A stretch of DNA of 64,000 nucleotides from Rhynchopus euleeides (Eukaryota > Euglenozoa > Diplonemea > Diplonemida > Diplonemidae): the NCBI GenBank assembly GCA_963210315.1, contig OY723251.1, forward strand, positions 62,001 to 126,000, written 5' to 3'. How positions within the stretch are numbered: the stretch's first letter is position 1; the number at the start of each line of letters is the position of its first letter. Made by a program: the position numbers and the translations under genes. Under the pieces are notes generated by a model. The model had not been told where the DNA came from, made no database searches, and saw only the letters and a program-made list of their open reading frames with translations. Positions 1-10,580 of this stretch are shown here, piece by piece.

Positions 1-3000
1 GCGCTTGGCGAATCTGATATCTGTCGTAATGCGGTAGGCGAACTGGGACTGTGTGTCGTGTGCGACCCAGGAGTCAACCAGCACCGCGGCGTCGATGGAG
101 TTTGCATAGCGTTCCAGAGCGTAGCCCCACGTCAGCACCGGGCTGAAGTAGGCAAAGCGCTTCATTGCAGCCACACCCACGTTTCCCACACGTGCCTCGC
201 CGCTTGTGACAGAGCAGCTGATGCGCACATCCAGATCCGGGCACTTCTGGTGTATTGTTGCAGCGGCGGCGGCGGCTGAGGCTTTGTGGCTTGCGTTGAA
301 GGTCACAGCGTTGTACGACGCCATGAACCGGTCCCCCGAGAAGGCCTCTGCGACACCCTTGGTGGCGGTGAAGATGTTCAGCGCAGACTCGAGGAATGCC
401 CCGTGCAGGCTGACGACACGCGGTCCGCTGAGGCGCGTCATGCGGTCGTGGAAGCCTTTGATGTTCACGATGCAGAACGTCACCTTCCGCCGCACCAGGG
501 CAAGCCCCCCACGGGCATGCGCGCGTGCAGTGGGCCTGCGTGCAGACCCAGAGGCAGAAGGGTGCAGTGACAGTGTCGCCGACGTGCCTGTGGAGGAGTG
601 GGAGGAGAGCGACTCGCAGGACGCCACGCTTTCAGCCCTGCGCGAGGCGCGGTAGTACTGCTCCTTGTCGGTGGGCGACGCATTCAGGTCCAGCATCGAT
701 GACGCCACCGCCGCAATCACACGCTCGGTGAGCGGGTTGCCCACCGGCGGCGGGGTCGGCGGGGGTGGCTGCGGTGGCCGTGACATCGACCCCGACAGTG
801 ACAGCGACATGTCGCCTGCCGAAGGTGGCGGCGACGGCTCGTCTGTCTGCACCTCATCCCCATCCGCACGGGGCGTCTCGAGGCTGTCGCCCTGCGCCAC
901 GTGGCCCGGGCCCCCAGGCGTCACGGCAGGGCGCGGCGGCAGCGGCGGCAGCCGTGCACGCCTTGTGGAGTGGAGACTCTCGTCGTCCTCCTCCAGGCGC
1001 AGCGACAGCGGCATGTACGACTTGTAGATGCGCAGGTTGCCCACCACCAGGGTGATGGCCTGATGCATGATCTCCAGCTCCCCGATGAACGAGCTGTAAG
1101 ACGTTGCGCCCGGCTCCGGCAGCTTCATAGCGGCAATCTGCACCAGCAGGTGTGCCAGCTTGCCGACAGGCCGTGTCAGCGTGTCGTTGAACACGATGAA
1201 GAAGAAGACGCACAGGCAGGCCACGAGGCTCACGACAAGCCCTGCAAAGCCGAGCTCCTGCACGAAGCGCTGCTCCGCGCGCTGCCTCCGGATGTCGAGG
1301 CCCTTCTGCGTGCGCTCGTTGTCGGCTGTCATGTCGCGGAGAATGTCCTCCTTCGGCACCAGCACTGCGGTGGTGAACACCAGGTTCGGCTCTCCACGGA
1401 TGGCCAGCCGCTGTGCGCTGAAGATCCACCTCCGACTGGGCACACTCTGCGTGGTGTTGCATATGCTGCGGCTGTTCGCCTCGGCAGCCTCCTCTGCCGA
1501 CATGTACCCGGCGCCCGACACCAGCTTGGCAGGGTCTGTGCGGGCATCCCGTGTCACGTTGTACAGCCCCTCCGCCCCTGCTGGCGACACACTGTTGTTG
1601 AAGACCGCGATCTCATCGAGGTACCCCCGCAGGCCCTCCCCGAAGACATAGGGTGAGCCCTGCGGCACAGGCGGCGATGCCAGGTAGAGTGTGGACAGCG
1701 GCTGTGCGTCGAGCAGCTCCCCGTTGATGTAGACCGCGCACTGCTGCACGGACAGGGTGTTCACAGATGCGGTGATGTGGTGCCACTGCCCGGCCATCTG
1801 TTCCTGCTCTTCCCAGCTGAGTGCGCGTGTCTCGCACCCGAGGAATTCCCCACCCACCCGCAGTGTTGCATTCGCAAACAGCTGCACCACAGCACCGCCT
1901 CCGTGGGCATCAGCAAACAGGCGGGGCCGGGGGTCAGTGCGGGTGGCGTTGTCTTGGTAGAACCACATCGACACCGTGAAGGGTGATTCCACGATGGACG
2001 CATGCAGCACGGGTTTGACGGTGCGATTCTCCTGCCCTGCGTACAGCAGCAGCTCTGTCCCGTCGGCAGCAGTGTGGCTGTTGTTGAAGAGCATCATGCT
2101 GCTCTGCCACGACCCGTCGCTCGTCTCGACCTTCGTGCGTGCCACCAGTGGTGTGCGCGTCGTGAGATTGACGTACACCAGCACAACGGTGTCGCCTGTC
2201 AGCTGGACCACCTCGTTGTGCGCGGTGCCCTCAGGCACAGGGTCAGACACGGTCGGGCGGCACGCCTGGTGTGACATGCAACCCGCACGCAACTGCCCAC
2301 GCACCTCTGCGATGTAGCGGTTGCCCCCTGTGTCGCGGACAAAATACGTATCACTGTCCTGCGACACTGCGTCGGGGTGTGCACCGGTATCGTTCTGGAA
2401 GGAGAACCGGAACACAGTCCAGCTTGCTGCTGTGTAGTAATCCTTCTGGTCGAACTCCCCGCTGTGCCGAGGGTACTTGGCTGCCAGCTCTGCGGCATCA
2501 AGCGCTGCGGCCTCCACAGGCACACTACTCACCCCGAAGCTGCAGTTCTGTGCGTACGCACCGAAAGCATTGACCTCAGGTGCGTATGTGTTGGTCACGT
2601 CGTAGCTAGAGATAACAGGGTGCCACGACTGGTCGTATATCCGGGCCACCGTCAAGTCAGTGCCTGTGGGTGTGAGTGCATATGTGGTGGGGTGGGGTGG
2701 CACAGGGTTTTGCATACCAGCGGATGAGGACATGATGACACCTTCGTCGTCAACAAGAAAGATGGTTGTGTTCGCAGCGTGCTGCACGGCTGTGATGACG
2801 GTGTGGATGGCTCTGTCCAGCTCAGCGATATCGCGCGACGCTTCCACGACAGCCACACGGTGCCGTGATGCGTTGAACGCTGGCACAAGCAGGGTGATGG
2901 GGTTGCGCAAGGACGACGTTGCCGGAAGCACCACGTTCAGCTGGGAGGTCCTCCACAGGAACTGCTTCGAGGACAGCAGGTGATCTGTCGATACGAATGC

Positions 3001-5247
3001 GTCACAGAAAGACAGCCCAACCGTTGCGAAGGGGTACCATCCGTTGTTCACCGCGTGGAACACGAGTTCACCTGTGGTGCGGTCAACCCGGTACTGCGAC
3101 ACCGGGTACACATCCCAACTCTCCGATGCAGGATACGACCCTGCAGCAGACAGCAGGTCTGACGTGTTGTGCACGTCTGTCCTGTGGTAGGTGAAGGCGC
3201 TTCCGTCCTCAGTCAGGTACAGCCTTGTGTAGAAGTGATTCTGGGTGCGCAGCGTAAACTGCCACTTAGAAGAAGCTGCAAGCGCGATGTGCGACGGCTC
3301 GAGACGGGCGAATGACTCCCACGTGTCGTCGTACTGCGAGAAGAGGAAGGCCATGGCTTCGACAGTGCCCACAGGCTCCGTCATGAACTTCCACACCACG
3401 TCTGTCGTTGCCTCCAGCATTGTTTCCATCCACAGGTTCGACACCGCGTTGACGTTCTGGGTAGCGTCAGTTGCAATCTTCTGCACAGCGTCCTGCCCAT
3501 TCTCTGCGGCAGCGTCTGTGCTCTGCCTGCCCGCCTGCATTGCCAGCACGAAGGCGAGCGACCCGACGGTGCTCAGCAGCGTCAGCGACAGGATGCTGGA
3601 AGCAAGCCCCAGCGACACGGTGCAGCGGTCCTTCTTAGGGGAATCCGCCTTGTCGTCAGCGGGAGTCTCGTCCGTCGCCAGACGCACGCTTTTGAACGAC
3701 TCTTTGAGCGACGACCGCTGCGACTGCATGTGCCCAGCCAGAAACACGACGATAAGAACCAGCGTGAGGACCATCAGCACAAGACACGCCAACGCAGTCG
3801 GCGTCCACTCAAACCCAGGCACCGCCTCCGACTCCTGCCCCTCCTCTGGGGGGGCGGGGGCCGGGGTCGTTTCGTTGACGAGCGGGAAGGGGTCGAGGTG
3901 CAGCGCGAGCACACTGCTGCGGATCACCCAGGCCTTTGGGAACGCAGTGCTGCCAGAGACCTCTCCGTGCGACTTCATAAACTCGACGAGCGCGATGGTG
4001 TTGTCGCGGTCCACCGTGTGCACGGGGATGGTGATGAGCCCAGACGGCCCCTGCAGCACAGGCGTGTGCGTCCACGCCTCCGCCACGAGGCCCCAGAAGG
4101 CAGACACGCCTGCCTGCTGCGCCAGCTGCACTGCAGTGTACCAGTGGCACCTGGGGAGGACGGGCACGATCACGACCATGCCTTTGAACTCCGTGTAGTC
4201 CTCAAGGTTGCACCCTGTGGTGCCTGTGAGGGCGATGTACGCCAGGTCCTTCTCGAGCTTGGCCACGTCGGATGTGTCCTTGGGGTGGTGCATCACGTTG
4301 CGGAGGAGGAAGGGCAGCAGGTAGTTGTTGCGCAGGCACAGTTGCAGCGGGTGCGGGGCTGTGATGTTGGCGGACAGCGGGCAGCGCGCGCACATCTTGT
4401 TCTCATCGCGCTCCGCATCGGCACAGCCGAGCAGCGAGTTCACAAACGGCTCCGCAATGCCGCACGAGTCGAAGTACTCATCGCGGCCCCTCTCCTCATC
4501 CTCGCAGCCCAGACCCACCTTACCCTTCAGCGCCGTGCCCTGCTCCAGCACCCGCACGAGGTGGTCACCCCCTGCACGCGCCAGAGCCATGAGCGGCGGG
4601 GCATCAGGCCTGACCTGCCTGCCTGCCAGGGGGTCCGCCAGCAGCATTTCAAGGTCGGACAGCGCGTCACGGTCGTCCAGCATCAGCACCATGCCCGCAC
4701 CCAGCAGCCGCAACGTCTCCTGCTTCACGGTGGCGTCGCACTTCCCCCTGCGCGCCAGCACGATGCTGCCGTTGAAGTTTTCGTCGTGGCGGAAGTCCCC
4801 CCTGTCGCAGGCAAGCAGACGATCGGTGCCGGGGCTGCCGGCAGCGACGATGGGCAGCTCCTTGCCGTTAAGAGGGTGTGCCTCGTCGATGCGGGACAGC
4901 TTGCCGGCGTTGTCAAACGCGTTGTCCGCAGCACACAGGGAGAGGGGCGCCGCCTGGCCCCCCTCCTTGGAGGGGGGCAGCACGGTGCGGAGCTGCAGCG
5001 GGCACGACTCCAGGCAGCTGGCCACGCTCTGCCAGCTGCTCTGGTTGCACACCGCCCCGACACTCGCATGCCGCTCAGCCTTCATCATGGCGGCACTCCT
5101 GCGCTCGCCATACCACGCTTCGGCGAAGGTGCTGCCTGCGCGGTCCGCAAGACACGCCCTGAAGGTCCTGGGGCAGGAGGCGCCAGATGCTGCAGCAAAG
5201 AGCAGCACGCACACGAGGCGCGCGCACACGCGGTGCCGCATACGCAT
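1..5247 (-). CDS. Receptor-like class III nucleotide cyclase, partial (3' end outside window)
   Basis: One uninterrupted frame runs from an ATG at 5247 to the left edge (1749 codons, no stop). Residues 1-25 look like a signal peptide. Two protease-associated-like segments follow (about 125-192 and 340-388), then a membrane segment (about 485-507), a second (about 545-572), a large Cache-like ectodomain (about 575-1000), a laminin-G/lectin-like segment (about 1090-1260), a third membrane segment (about 1332-1354) followed by a HAMP-like TRPVGKL linker, a Pro/Ser-rich stretch, and a class III cyclase catalytic domain from about 1588. The cyclase call rests on VTFCIVNIKGF, SGDRFMASYN and GEARVGNVG. 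The usual first metal-binding Asp is Asn1595; the second, Asp1639, is present 44 residues later, the spacing I recall for mammalian adenylyl cyclase. Substrate (ATP or GTP) cannot be read because the end is cut off. It probably sits in the plasma membrane with ligand-binding ectodomains. The class is well supported; activity is uncertain. Confidence 0.82.
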   Translation of the reverse strand, partial: MRMRHRVCARLVCVLLFAAASGASCPRTFRACLADRAGSTFAEAWYGERRSAAMMKAERHASVGAVCNQSSWQSVASCLESCPLQLRTVLPPSKEGGQAAPLSLCAADNAFDNAGKLSRIDEAHPLNGKELPIVAAGSPGTDRLLACDRGDFRHDENFNGSIVLARRGKCDATVKQETLRLLGAGMVLMLDDRDALSDLEMLLADPLAGRQVRPDAPPLMALARAGGDHLVRVLEQGTALKGKVGLGCEDEERGRDEYFDSCGIAEPFVNSLLGCADAERDENKMCARCPLSANITAPHPLQLCLRNNYLLPFLLRNVMHHPKDTSDVAKLEKDLAYIALTGTTGCNLEDYTEFKGMVVIVPVLPRCHWYTAVQLAQQAGVSAFWGLVAEAWTHTPVLQGPSGLITIPVHTVDRDNTIALVEFMKSHGEVSGSTAFPKAWVIRSSVLALHLDPFPLVNETTPAPAPPEEGQESEAVPGFEWTPTALACLVLMVLTLVLIVVFLAGHMQSQRSSLKESFKSVRLATDETPADDKADSPKKDRCTVSLGLASSILSLTLLSTVGSLAFVLAMQAGRQSTDAAAENGQDAVQKIATDATQNVNAVSNLWMETMLEATTDVVWKFMTEPVGTVEAMAFLFSQYDDTWESFARLEPSHIALAASSKWQFTLRTQNHFYTRLYLTEDGSAFTYHRTDVHNTSDLLSAAGSYPASESWDVYPVSQYRVDRTTGELVFHAVNNGWYPFATVGLSFCDAFVSTDHLLSSKQFLWRTSQLNVVLPATSSLRNPITLLVPAFNASRHRVAVVEASRDIAELDRAIHTVITAVQHAANTTIFLVDDEGVIMSSSAGMQNPVPPHPTTYALTPTGTDLTVARIYDQSWHPVISSYDVTNTYAPEVNAFGAYAQNCSFGVSSVPVEAAALDAAELAAKYPRHSGEFDQKDYYTAASWTVFRFSFQNDTGAHPDAVSQDSDTYFVRDTGGNRYIAEVRGQLRAGCMSHQACRPTVSDPVPEGTAHNEVVQLTGDTVVLVYVNLTTRTPLVARTKVETSDGSWQSSMMLFNNSHTAADGTELLLYAGQENRTVKPVLHASIVESPFTVSMWFYQDNATRTDPRPRLFADAHGGGAVVQLFANATLRVGGEFLGCETRALSWEEQEQMAGQWHHITASVNTLSVQQCAVYINGELLDAQPLSTLYLASPPVPQGSPYVFGEGLRGYLDEIAVFNNSVSPAGAEGLYNVTRDARTDPAKLVSGAGYMSAEEAAEANSRSICNTTQSVPSRRWIFSAQRLAIRGEPNLVFTTAVLVPKEDILRDMTADNERTQKGLDIRRQRAEQRFVQELGFAGLVVSLVACLCVFFFIVFNDTLTRPVGKLAHLLVQIAAMKLPEPGATSYSSFIGELEIMHQAITLVVGNLRIYKSYMPLSLRLEEDDESLHSTRRARLPPLPPRPAVTPGGPGHVAQGDSLETPRADGDEVQTDEPSPPPSAGDMSLSLSGSMSRPPQPPPPTPPPVGNPLTERVIAAVASSMLDLNASPTDKEQYYRASRRAESVASCESLSSHSSTGTSATLSLHPSASGSARRPTARAHARGGLALVRRKVTFCIVNIKGFHDRMTRLSGPRVVSLHGAFLESALNIFTATKGVAEAFSGDRFMASYNAVTFNASHKASAAAAAATIHQKCPDLDVRISCSVTSGEARVGNVGVAAMKRFAYFSPVLTWGYALERYANSIDAAVLVDSWVAHDTQSQFAYRITTDIRFAKR

Positions 5248-5674
5248 TGGCTGTGCCCCCAGCTGGCTGCGCTGAGGGCTATCGCCGCCACACGATAGCA
5301 ACGAGGGAGGCTGCCCAGCACGGCATCCTGCAGTGGGTGTGTGTGGCGAGGGGTGCCGAGGGTGCAGACAGGCAAGCAGGGGTTTGGGGCTTGGGGGAAC
5401 AACGGCACAGCAGGGCAAGGCAGGTGGGGTGCGGTGAGGCGGTGGGGGGGGGAAGGGATCCTGTCGTGCAGCGTGCACGCTGCATTGAGTGTCGCGGCGC
5501 AGCGAGAGCCGCATGCAGGCGAGGGCTGAGGGGGCTGCTGCCCCCTGCCATGAAGATGGCAGGGCGGGGCAGGGGGGCGGGGGGCACAGAACAACACACA
5601 CGCAGCAAAGAAAGGGAAGGCCTACCCACCCCACACCCCCCCCGGGCAGGGCCGCGCCTTGGGGCCCAAGGCAG
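5248..5674. other. Intergenic spacer
   Basis: G-rich non-coding DNA between the cyclase start and the GST stop. I see no conserved frame or RNA gene. Upstream sequence of the minus-strand cyclase lies here, but no promoter motif is recognisable. Confidence 0.5.
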
Positions 5675-6388
5675 CTACGCCGCATCCTGGGTGCATGCAG
5701 GGCCCTGCGGTGCGCCCGCCTCGCCCTCCACCCAGGGCGGCAGCTTCGCCATCACGGTGTCGTTGAACCACGCGGCATCGGCGGTGCGCTGCAGCCACGC
5801 CGCGAGGCAGGGGTACTCCGCAAGGAACCACGGCTCGTCTGCCCTGGCCAGCTGCCGCATAAGAGGGAAGAGGCAGATGTCTGCTGCAGAGCGGGGGTGG
5901 AAGAAGCTCCCGCTGGGGCTGCCCTGCAGCAGCGCTTCGTAGCGGGTGAGGTACGCCTCCACAAGGGCGGTGCGGTACTCCTCCTTGGTGCCGGCGGGGA
6001 ATTTGTAAGGCCGCCTGTAGGGCTCCAGCAGCTTCGCGAAGCCTGAGTCGATCTCGAGGATCATCGCGTCCTCCGCTGCGTGTGTGTCGCAGGAGGGCCC
6101 CTCGTCCTGCCTGCGCACAGCCCACCGCACGATGTCCGCGCTCTCGTCGATCACACGTGGGGGGAGCTCGTCGGGGCTGCCCGGTGAGGCGGGCACCACC
6201 AGCACAGGCACAGAGGCCTTGGGGGAGGCGCGCAGCAGTGCGGCAGGCTTGGCACGCAGCTCTACCTCTCGCAGCTCGTAGGGCTGCCCGCCGAGGTGCA
6301 GCGCGATGCGTGCGCGCATGGCATAGGGGCAGCGCCTGAAGCTGTACAGCACAGTCAGGGGCACCGGCAGGTGTCCCGTGGCTGCCAT
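5675..6388 (-). CDS. Glutathione S-transferase-like protein
   Basis: A 237-residue protein from the ATG at 6388. The frame stays open upstream but that part is low-complexity, and the GST fold begins just after this Met. The N-terminal thioredoxin-like half carries YSFRRCPYAMRARIAL, the CPYxxR active-site region seen in glutaredoxin-like and bacterial-type GSTs, then VPVLVV (cis-Pro) and DESADIVRW (the Glu/Ser glutathione-binding turn). The C-terminal half is helical, with SAADICLFPLMRQL resembling the conserved N-capping/hydrophobic staple region. Likely cytosolic, in glutathione conjugation or thiol reduction; the Cys of CPYA favours an omega- or glutaredoxin-like thiol-transferase chemistry. 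Length is typical of the family. Specific class not assignable by eye. Confidence 0.85.
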   Translation of the reverse strand: MAATGHLPVPLTVLYSFRRCPYAMRARIALHLGGQPYELREVELRAKPAALLRASPKASVPVLVVPASPGSPDELPPRVIDESADIVRWAVRRQDEGPSCDTHAAEDAMILEIDSGFAKLLEPYRRPYKFPAGTKEEYRTALVEAYLTRYEALLQGSPSGSFFHPRSAADICLFPLMRQLARADEPWFLAEYPCLAAWLQRTADAAWFNDTVMAKLPPWVEGEAGAPQGPACTQDAA

Positions 6389-6653
6389 GCTGCCTGCTGT
6401 GGTGGTGGCGGTGGCGGGGGGTGGTGGATCGAGGAGAGTGGCAGCAAGGGGGTGGCCCGCGTGTCGCACAAAGAGCGTGTCGGCTGGGGGGTGGTGGGGG
6501 TGGGGTGGGGTGAGGTGAGGCGGGGCTTTGGTGCAACCATCGGCGCTGCATCCGCATCAGCAGGCTCGGAGGCTAGGCAGGAGCGACGCGGCGGACAGGC
6601 AGGGCAGAGGCGCACCTGAAGAGGATCAGCCTGCAGACAGGTCATGTGGGTGA

Positions 6654-8603
6654 TTACGGTTCTTCCGACACCGCACTGACGGCACGCCAGTGCTTCACAG
6701 CATCCTGGGACGCTCGGGATGTGGCGAACTGCTTCAGCTTCGGCAGCTGCTTCTCGACACCGCCCTGGCAGGCGCCTTCGACCCAGGCACGCACCTGCAG
6801 CACCACCTGCAGCAGCTTCTCGGAGAAGGGCGACGCAGCGGCAGGCAGCCGCAGCACGGCACTCAGGTAGGAAGCAGCAAAGGCGACGAAATCGCAGACA
6901 AGCGGTGCCGTGCACAAGCACAGCAGGACGAACGACCGACGTTTGTTGGACCTCGCGCTGCCTGCGGCGCACTCGTCCCGTGCTGCCTCGATGAGGCGGG
7001 TGCAGTCAGCCGCAATGGCAGACACGCACCGGGCGATGTCTGTGTGGCAGCCGACGTGGCTCGGCGGGGCAATGCAGTCGATGAAGGACTTGCCGTCTTC
7101 TGCCGAAGGCAGCGACGTCACATGCTGCCGGAGTGTCGCCAGTGTGTCGAAGGCCTCTGGTGTCTCCACACGCTGGCACACCTTGGGCTCGCCTGTCAGG
7201 CGCACCACCACAGTAGTGCCCTGCGTCACCTCCACAGCCCCGTCCACCACAGCGACCTGCAGCGAGGAACGCAGGGAGTCGATCGCGCTGCAGGCGCGCG
7301 ACGCATCGGAAGCAGCGCCCCGCAGGATTGTGGCGGGGTGGCACACGCCGGGGCATGGGTACGACACGACCCCCTCGTGCACTGCACGCCCCTCCTCGAC
7401 ACTTGCGACGGCATCGGAGAGCAGCTGCAGCAGGGCACACATGTCGAGGTGCGGCGGCAGGGGGGGCTCTGTGCTGTCTGTGAACAGCGCGGCGATGTCC
7501 AGCAGCCCATGCACAAACAGGCCCCGCAGGTTTGGCCCGTCGGCAGCCATAAACACATCCACCAGCAGGGCGTACAGCTGCTTGCCCAGCAGCTGGGGGA
7601 GCTGGTTTGCCACGCCGCCCATCATTGTCGGTGCGAGAACCACCTCGTGCTTGGTGCGCTGCCCGTACCCATCGAGCGTGATGAAGTATGCATCCACCTG
7701 TGCGAGTGCATCAGTCGCCGCGATGTGATCACTGTTGGCACGGCAGAACAGCACCCGCAGCCGGTGCTCGAGCCCGAGCAGCAGCACCAGCGACTGCCGG
7801 AACACATCTGCCCGCCCCAGTGCACCCGACCCCTCTGCCACCCCCACGCTGCCGCCCAGCGCCTCGTGGATGCAGCGCAGGCTTGCCAGCGACGGGGCCA
7901 CCTTCCCCGCCCCCTCCACCGCCTCCAGCGGCTGCAGCGGCGCGAAGCTGCCGGACACAAGCAGCAGCACGGCATACACCAGGCTGCAGTACCGTGGGTC
8001 CACATCCTCGAGGTAGCCGTGCGTGACGAGGTTGCGCAGGTTGAGCCCCTGCGGCAGGTACACCGCCTCCACCAGGTCCAGGGCCAGGCGCCCCTCGTCG
8101 CACGCAGCGCCCTGCCCGCGCAGCGCCGCCACTGTGTCCTTCAGCAGCGGCGCACCTGCGGACACGCCGCCCTTCTTTGCAGGGCGTGCCTCGCGCGGCG
8201 CCACACACGCCGTCAGCAGCTTCTCCCCCGCCACGCAGCACAGGAAGACGAAGCACTGCCGCCGCAGGGCTGCCTCAGGCGACGCATTGTCCTGCAGCAC
8301 ACCGAGGCGCACGGCACTGGCGATGCCCCCCCAGAAGGGCACACGCGCCGCGTGGTGCCCGCACGCTGCCAGCGCCGCGGCACCCCCGTCTGCACAGAGG
8401 CGGTGCAGCTCGCAGGCGACCTGCTTCGCGCGTGCCACCTTGGCATCGATGGCCCCGCCTGCATCAGCGTATTCCGCACGCAGCACCGCACCCCCCTCCC
8501 CGCTGTGGATGCGCAGCACGCTGGGCGGTGCGTCGGCGACAGGGCCTGCAGGGGGCAGTGCCAGCACACTCTGCACGCACTCGGCAACGCGCATGTGGCG
8601 CAT
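6654..8603 (-). CDS. ERMARD/DUF4209-like protein
   Basis: A 649-residue protein using the ATG at 8603 (Met-Arg-His-Met-Arg-Val). The frame is open further upstream but reads as untranslated leader. Similarity to ERMARD (endoplasmic reticulum membrane-associated RNA degradation protein) and plant DUF4209 proteins is suggested by NLRNLVTHGYL near residue 186, the following DPRYCSLVYAVLLLV, RLRVLFCRANSD, and NQLPQLLG followed by NLRGLFVHGLLD. The paired LRN-HG and LRG-HG motifs are characteristic. Hydrophobic stretches near the C-terminus (SFVLLCLCTAPLVCDFVAFA) may be membrane segments, consistent with the ER location of the human protein. Biochemical function of the family is poorly known. Assignment is from remembered motifs, not a search. 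Confidence 0.7.
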   Translation of the reverse strand: MRHMRVAECVQSVLALPPAGPVADAPPSVLRIHSGEGGAVLRAEYADAGGAIDAKVARAKQVACELHRLCADGGAAALAACGHHAARVPFWGGIASAVRLGVLQDNASPEAALRRQCFVFLCCVAGEKLLTACVAPREARPAKKGGVSAGAPLLKDTVAALRGQGAACDEGRLALDLVEAVYLPQGLNLRNLVTHGYLEDVDPRYCSLVYAVLLLVSGSFAPLQPLEAVEGAGKVAPSLASLRCIHEALGGSVGVAEGSGALGRADVFRQSLVLLLGLEHRLRVLFCRANSDHIAATDALAQVDAYFITLDGYGQRTKHEVVLAPTMMGGVANQLPQLLGKQLYALLVDVFMAADGPNLRGLFVHGLLDIAALFTDSTEPPLPPHLDMCALLQLLSDAVASVEEGRAVHEGVVSYPCPGVCHPATILRGAASDASRACSAIDSLRSSLQVAVVDGAVEVTQGTTVVVRLTGEPKVCQRVETPEAFDTLATLRQHVTSLPSAEDGKSFIDCIAPPSHVGCHTDIARCVSAIAADCTRLIEAARDECAAGSARSNKRRSFVLLCLCTAPLVCDFVAFAASYLSAVLRLPAAASPFSEKLLQVVLQVRAWVEGACQGGVEKQLPKLKQFATSRASQDAVKHWRAVSAVSEEP

Positions 8604-9792
8604 GGTGCTGTGGGCTGTGTCCTGGAGAGGGCTGTGGGTGGGCTGGGTGAGTTGGCTGATCCAGATCCAGCTGAAGCACCCCACACCTCCCCGCCAGGCT
8701 GCACGAACAACCACATCACATCATTGCGCGCAGTGGGGTCTGAAAGCGCGAAGGGGGGTCAAAACAACAAACAACAACAAGCAAAACCCCCCCCCCCCAC
8801 GAGCGAGCTACTGAGCAGCAGGACCATTCCAACAAAACCCACGGAAGGGCAGAAGGGTGGGAGGAGGACTGGGATGGGGTTGGGGGCGGTGGCCTCCCAC
8901 TGCCCCACAAGGCACTCACATCTGCCCTTCTGCTCGTCAAGAGCCCACCCCACCCCTACCCAACCCCACCCCACCCCACCACCCCCCCCCACGAAACACC
9001 AGGTGCCCTGCACCCCTTTCTCGTTCTCTTCATCCTTCCCCCCCACACCACATCACCCCCCCGCCCCCCACCAACCGACACCAACATCCCCGCCAGACGC
9101 GAGACCTTGCACGCAACCAAACACCCGACACATGATCACCCCTGGAGCAGACGGGCCAACCGCCACTGCATGCTGCAGAGTACCAGGTGCCGACGTGCCC
9201 GCGAGGCTGGGAGGAAGGGGCGTGTGGCGGCGGTGGGTGGTGTGAAGGAGGGCCATCAGCGCACGTCAGGAAGTGCGGTGGATCGCCCCTCTCGCCTTGG
9301 GAGCTTAGCACTCGCCATGTGGTGCGGCCAACACACTTTGGTGTGCAGGGGGGGTGGGGGGGGGCGTGCCGCCCCTGCCCTGTTGCGACAGTCGACAGGG
9401 GAGGGCGGGGGGGGCGGTGCTGCACTTCAAGCGATGAATCGCCTACCAAAGGAAGAGATGGCGGGAATAAAAGGGTCCGGCGGTGGGGGGGGGGGGGGGG
9501 GGTAGTTCCTCTGTCTGTCGCACAGATCGGTGAACTCTGCTCTCGATGTGGCACAAAATACTATGAGAAAACACTTGGCCTCTATGCTGTGAGTGTTGCA
9601 TTGGACGCTTCCACCTAAGTGAACCACAGCAAGAGAGGCCAGCAGCAGTCCCGAGTCCATCGCGTTCCGTTCCTCGTAGCATTTCCCGTACCACACAAGT
9701 GTGCTATGTGCAAAAATAAACAAGCTGTTTGTTGTTAGGCAGGAAACCTCTATAAGTATGCCTGCGGCAGGGGTTGGGGGGGGGGGGGGGTA
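8604..9792. other. Low-complexity intergenic region with long poly-G tracts
   Basis: C-rich and CA/CCCA-rich DNA (8770-9130) and two G tracts (about 9484-9502 and about 9776-9790), each followed directly by TA. No convincing gene. A short motif at about 9605-9616 (GACGCTTCCACC) resembles the junction motif of the YR element at 44254-49056, and GTGTGCT occurs about 100 bases on, so a decayed terminal repeat is possible but weak. Confidence 0.4.
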
Positions 9793-10162
9793 GGGGGGGT
9801 CAAATGCCACCCTTTTACGTGGACAAACACGATTTTTCAAAAAACCGGCGCAGAGGCCCCAAAGCCCCCGTAAACCCTCCAAACCCCCCCAGATCGGTCC
9901 GGAAACCCATCGAACCCCACTTTTCCACCATTCCGGGCACCTCAGGTGCCCGAATTGGGGTACCTAAATTTTGTGCCACCGTTTGGTACCGGACAGTGCC
10001 ACTGTGTGGGAGGTTGGAAAAGAAAATGCCCCAACACACCACATCTGAGGGTTGCAATGCATGTTGCTTGCCAACCACGTCATCCGGTGGGTGTCAGGCG
10101 CTATGTAGGTGGCATTAGCCAGGTCTTCGATGAGTTCTGGCTTGTATATGTACCTCCCTGCC
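9793..10162. repeat. Left terminal inverted repeat of foldback element copy 1
   Basis: About 370 bp, matching 10581-10940 in reverse complement from the terminal G run through a CCTCCCTGCC boundary. The two arms differ by only a few substitutions and a short change just inside the tip. Confidence 0.85.
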
Positions 10163-10580
10163 ACCATGCACCGGGAGGCTGCCTGTAGGTACGGAACAAG
10201 TCCAGATGGTCGTGTGATTCCTGTGCAGCAGTGCTCCACAACCGGGATGTGTTGACAACGACTGTTGCAACACGAGCTGTACATTCCGGGAACACACGAA
10301 GTGCGCTGTCGTGGTACCCATTGTGCCAGAATTGGTAGTTGCTGCGGTCTACTTTGCCTGGCCCAAGAGCACTGGTACTGAACGGTGCAATATGCGTGGC
10401 GAGGTGAATGCAACGGAAGGGCGCAAAGTCAATACAGCTCTCGGATGGCGGGTGGTGGTGCCACTAGTGTGTGACGTTCACTCGAGGATACAACGCATCA
10501 CAATGAATCAGCAACCGTGGACCGAGTACAATACGCTCTCTGTGGCTGGTGTGGGGGACAAAGGCAGTGCCTGTGCCGCA

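Noticed and set aside
6690..9245. An 851-codon plus-strand frame opposite the ERMARD-like gene
   Set aside because: Low-complexity Arg/His/Gln-rich shadow of the minus-strand gene; the minus frame carries the conserved motifs.
9964..10413. A 149-codon frame in the foldback element as a transposase
   Set aside because: It is conserved in copy 2 only because the DNA is nearly identical; part lies in the inverted arm and no DDE-like motif is visible.
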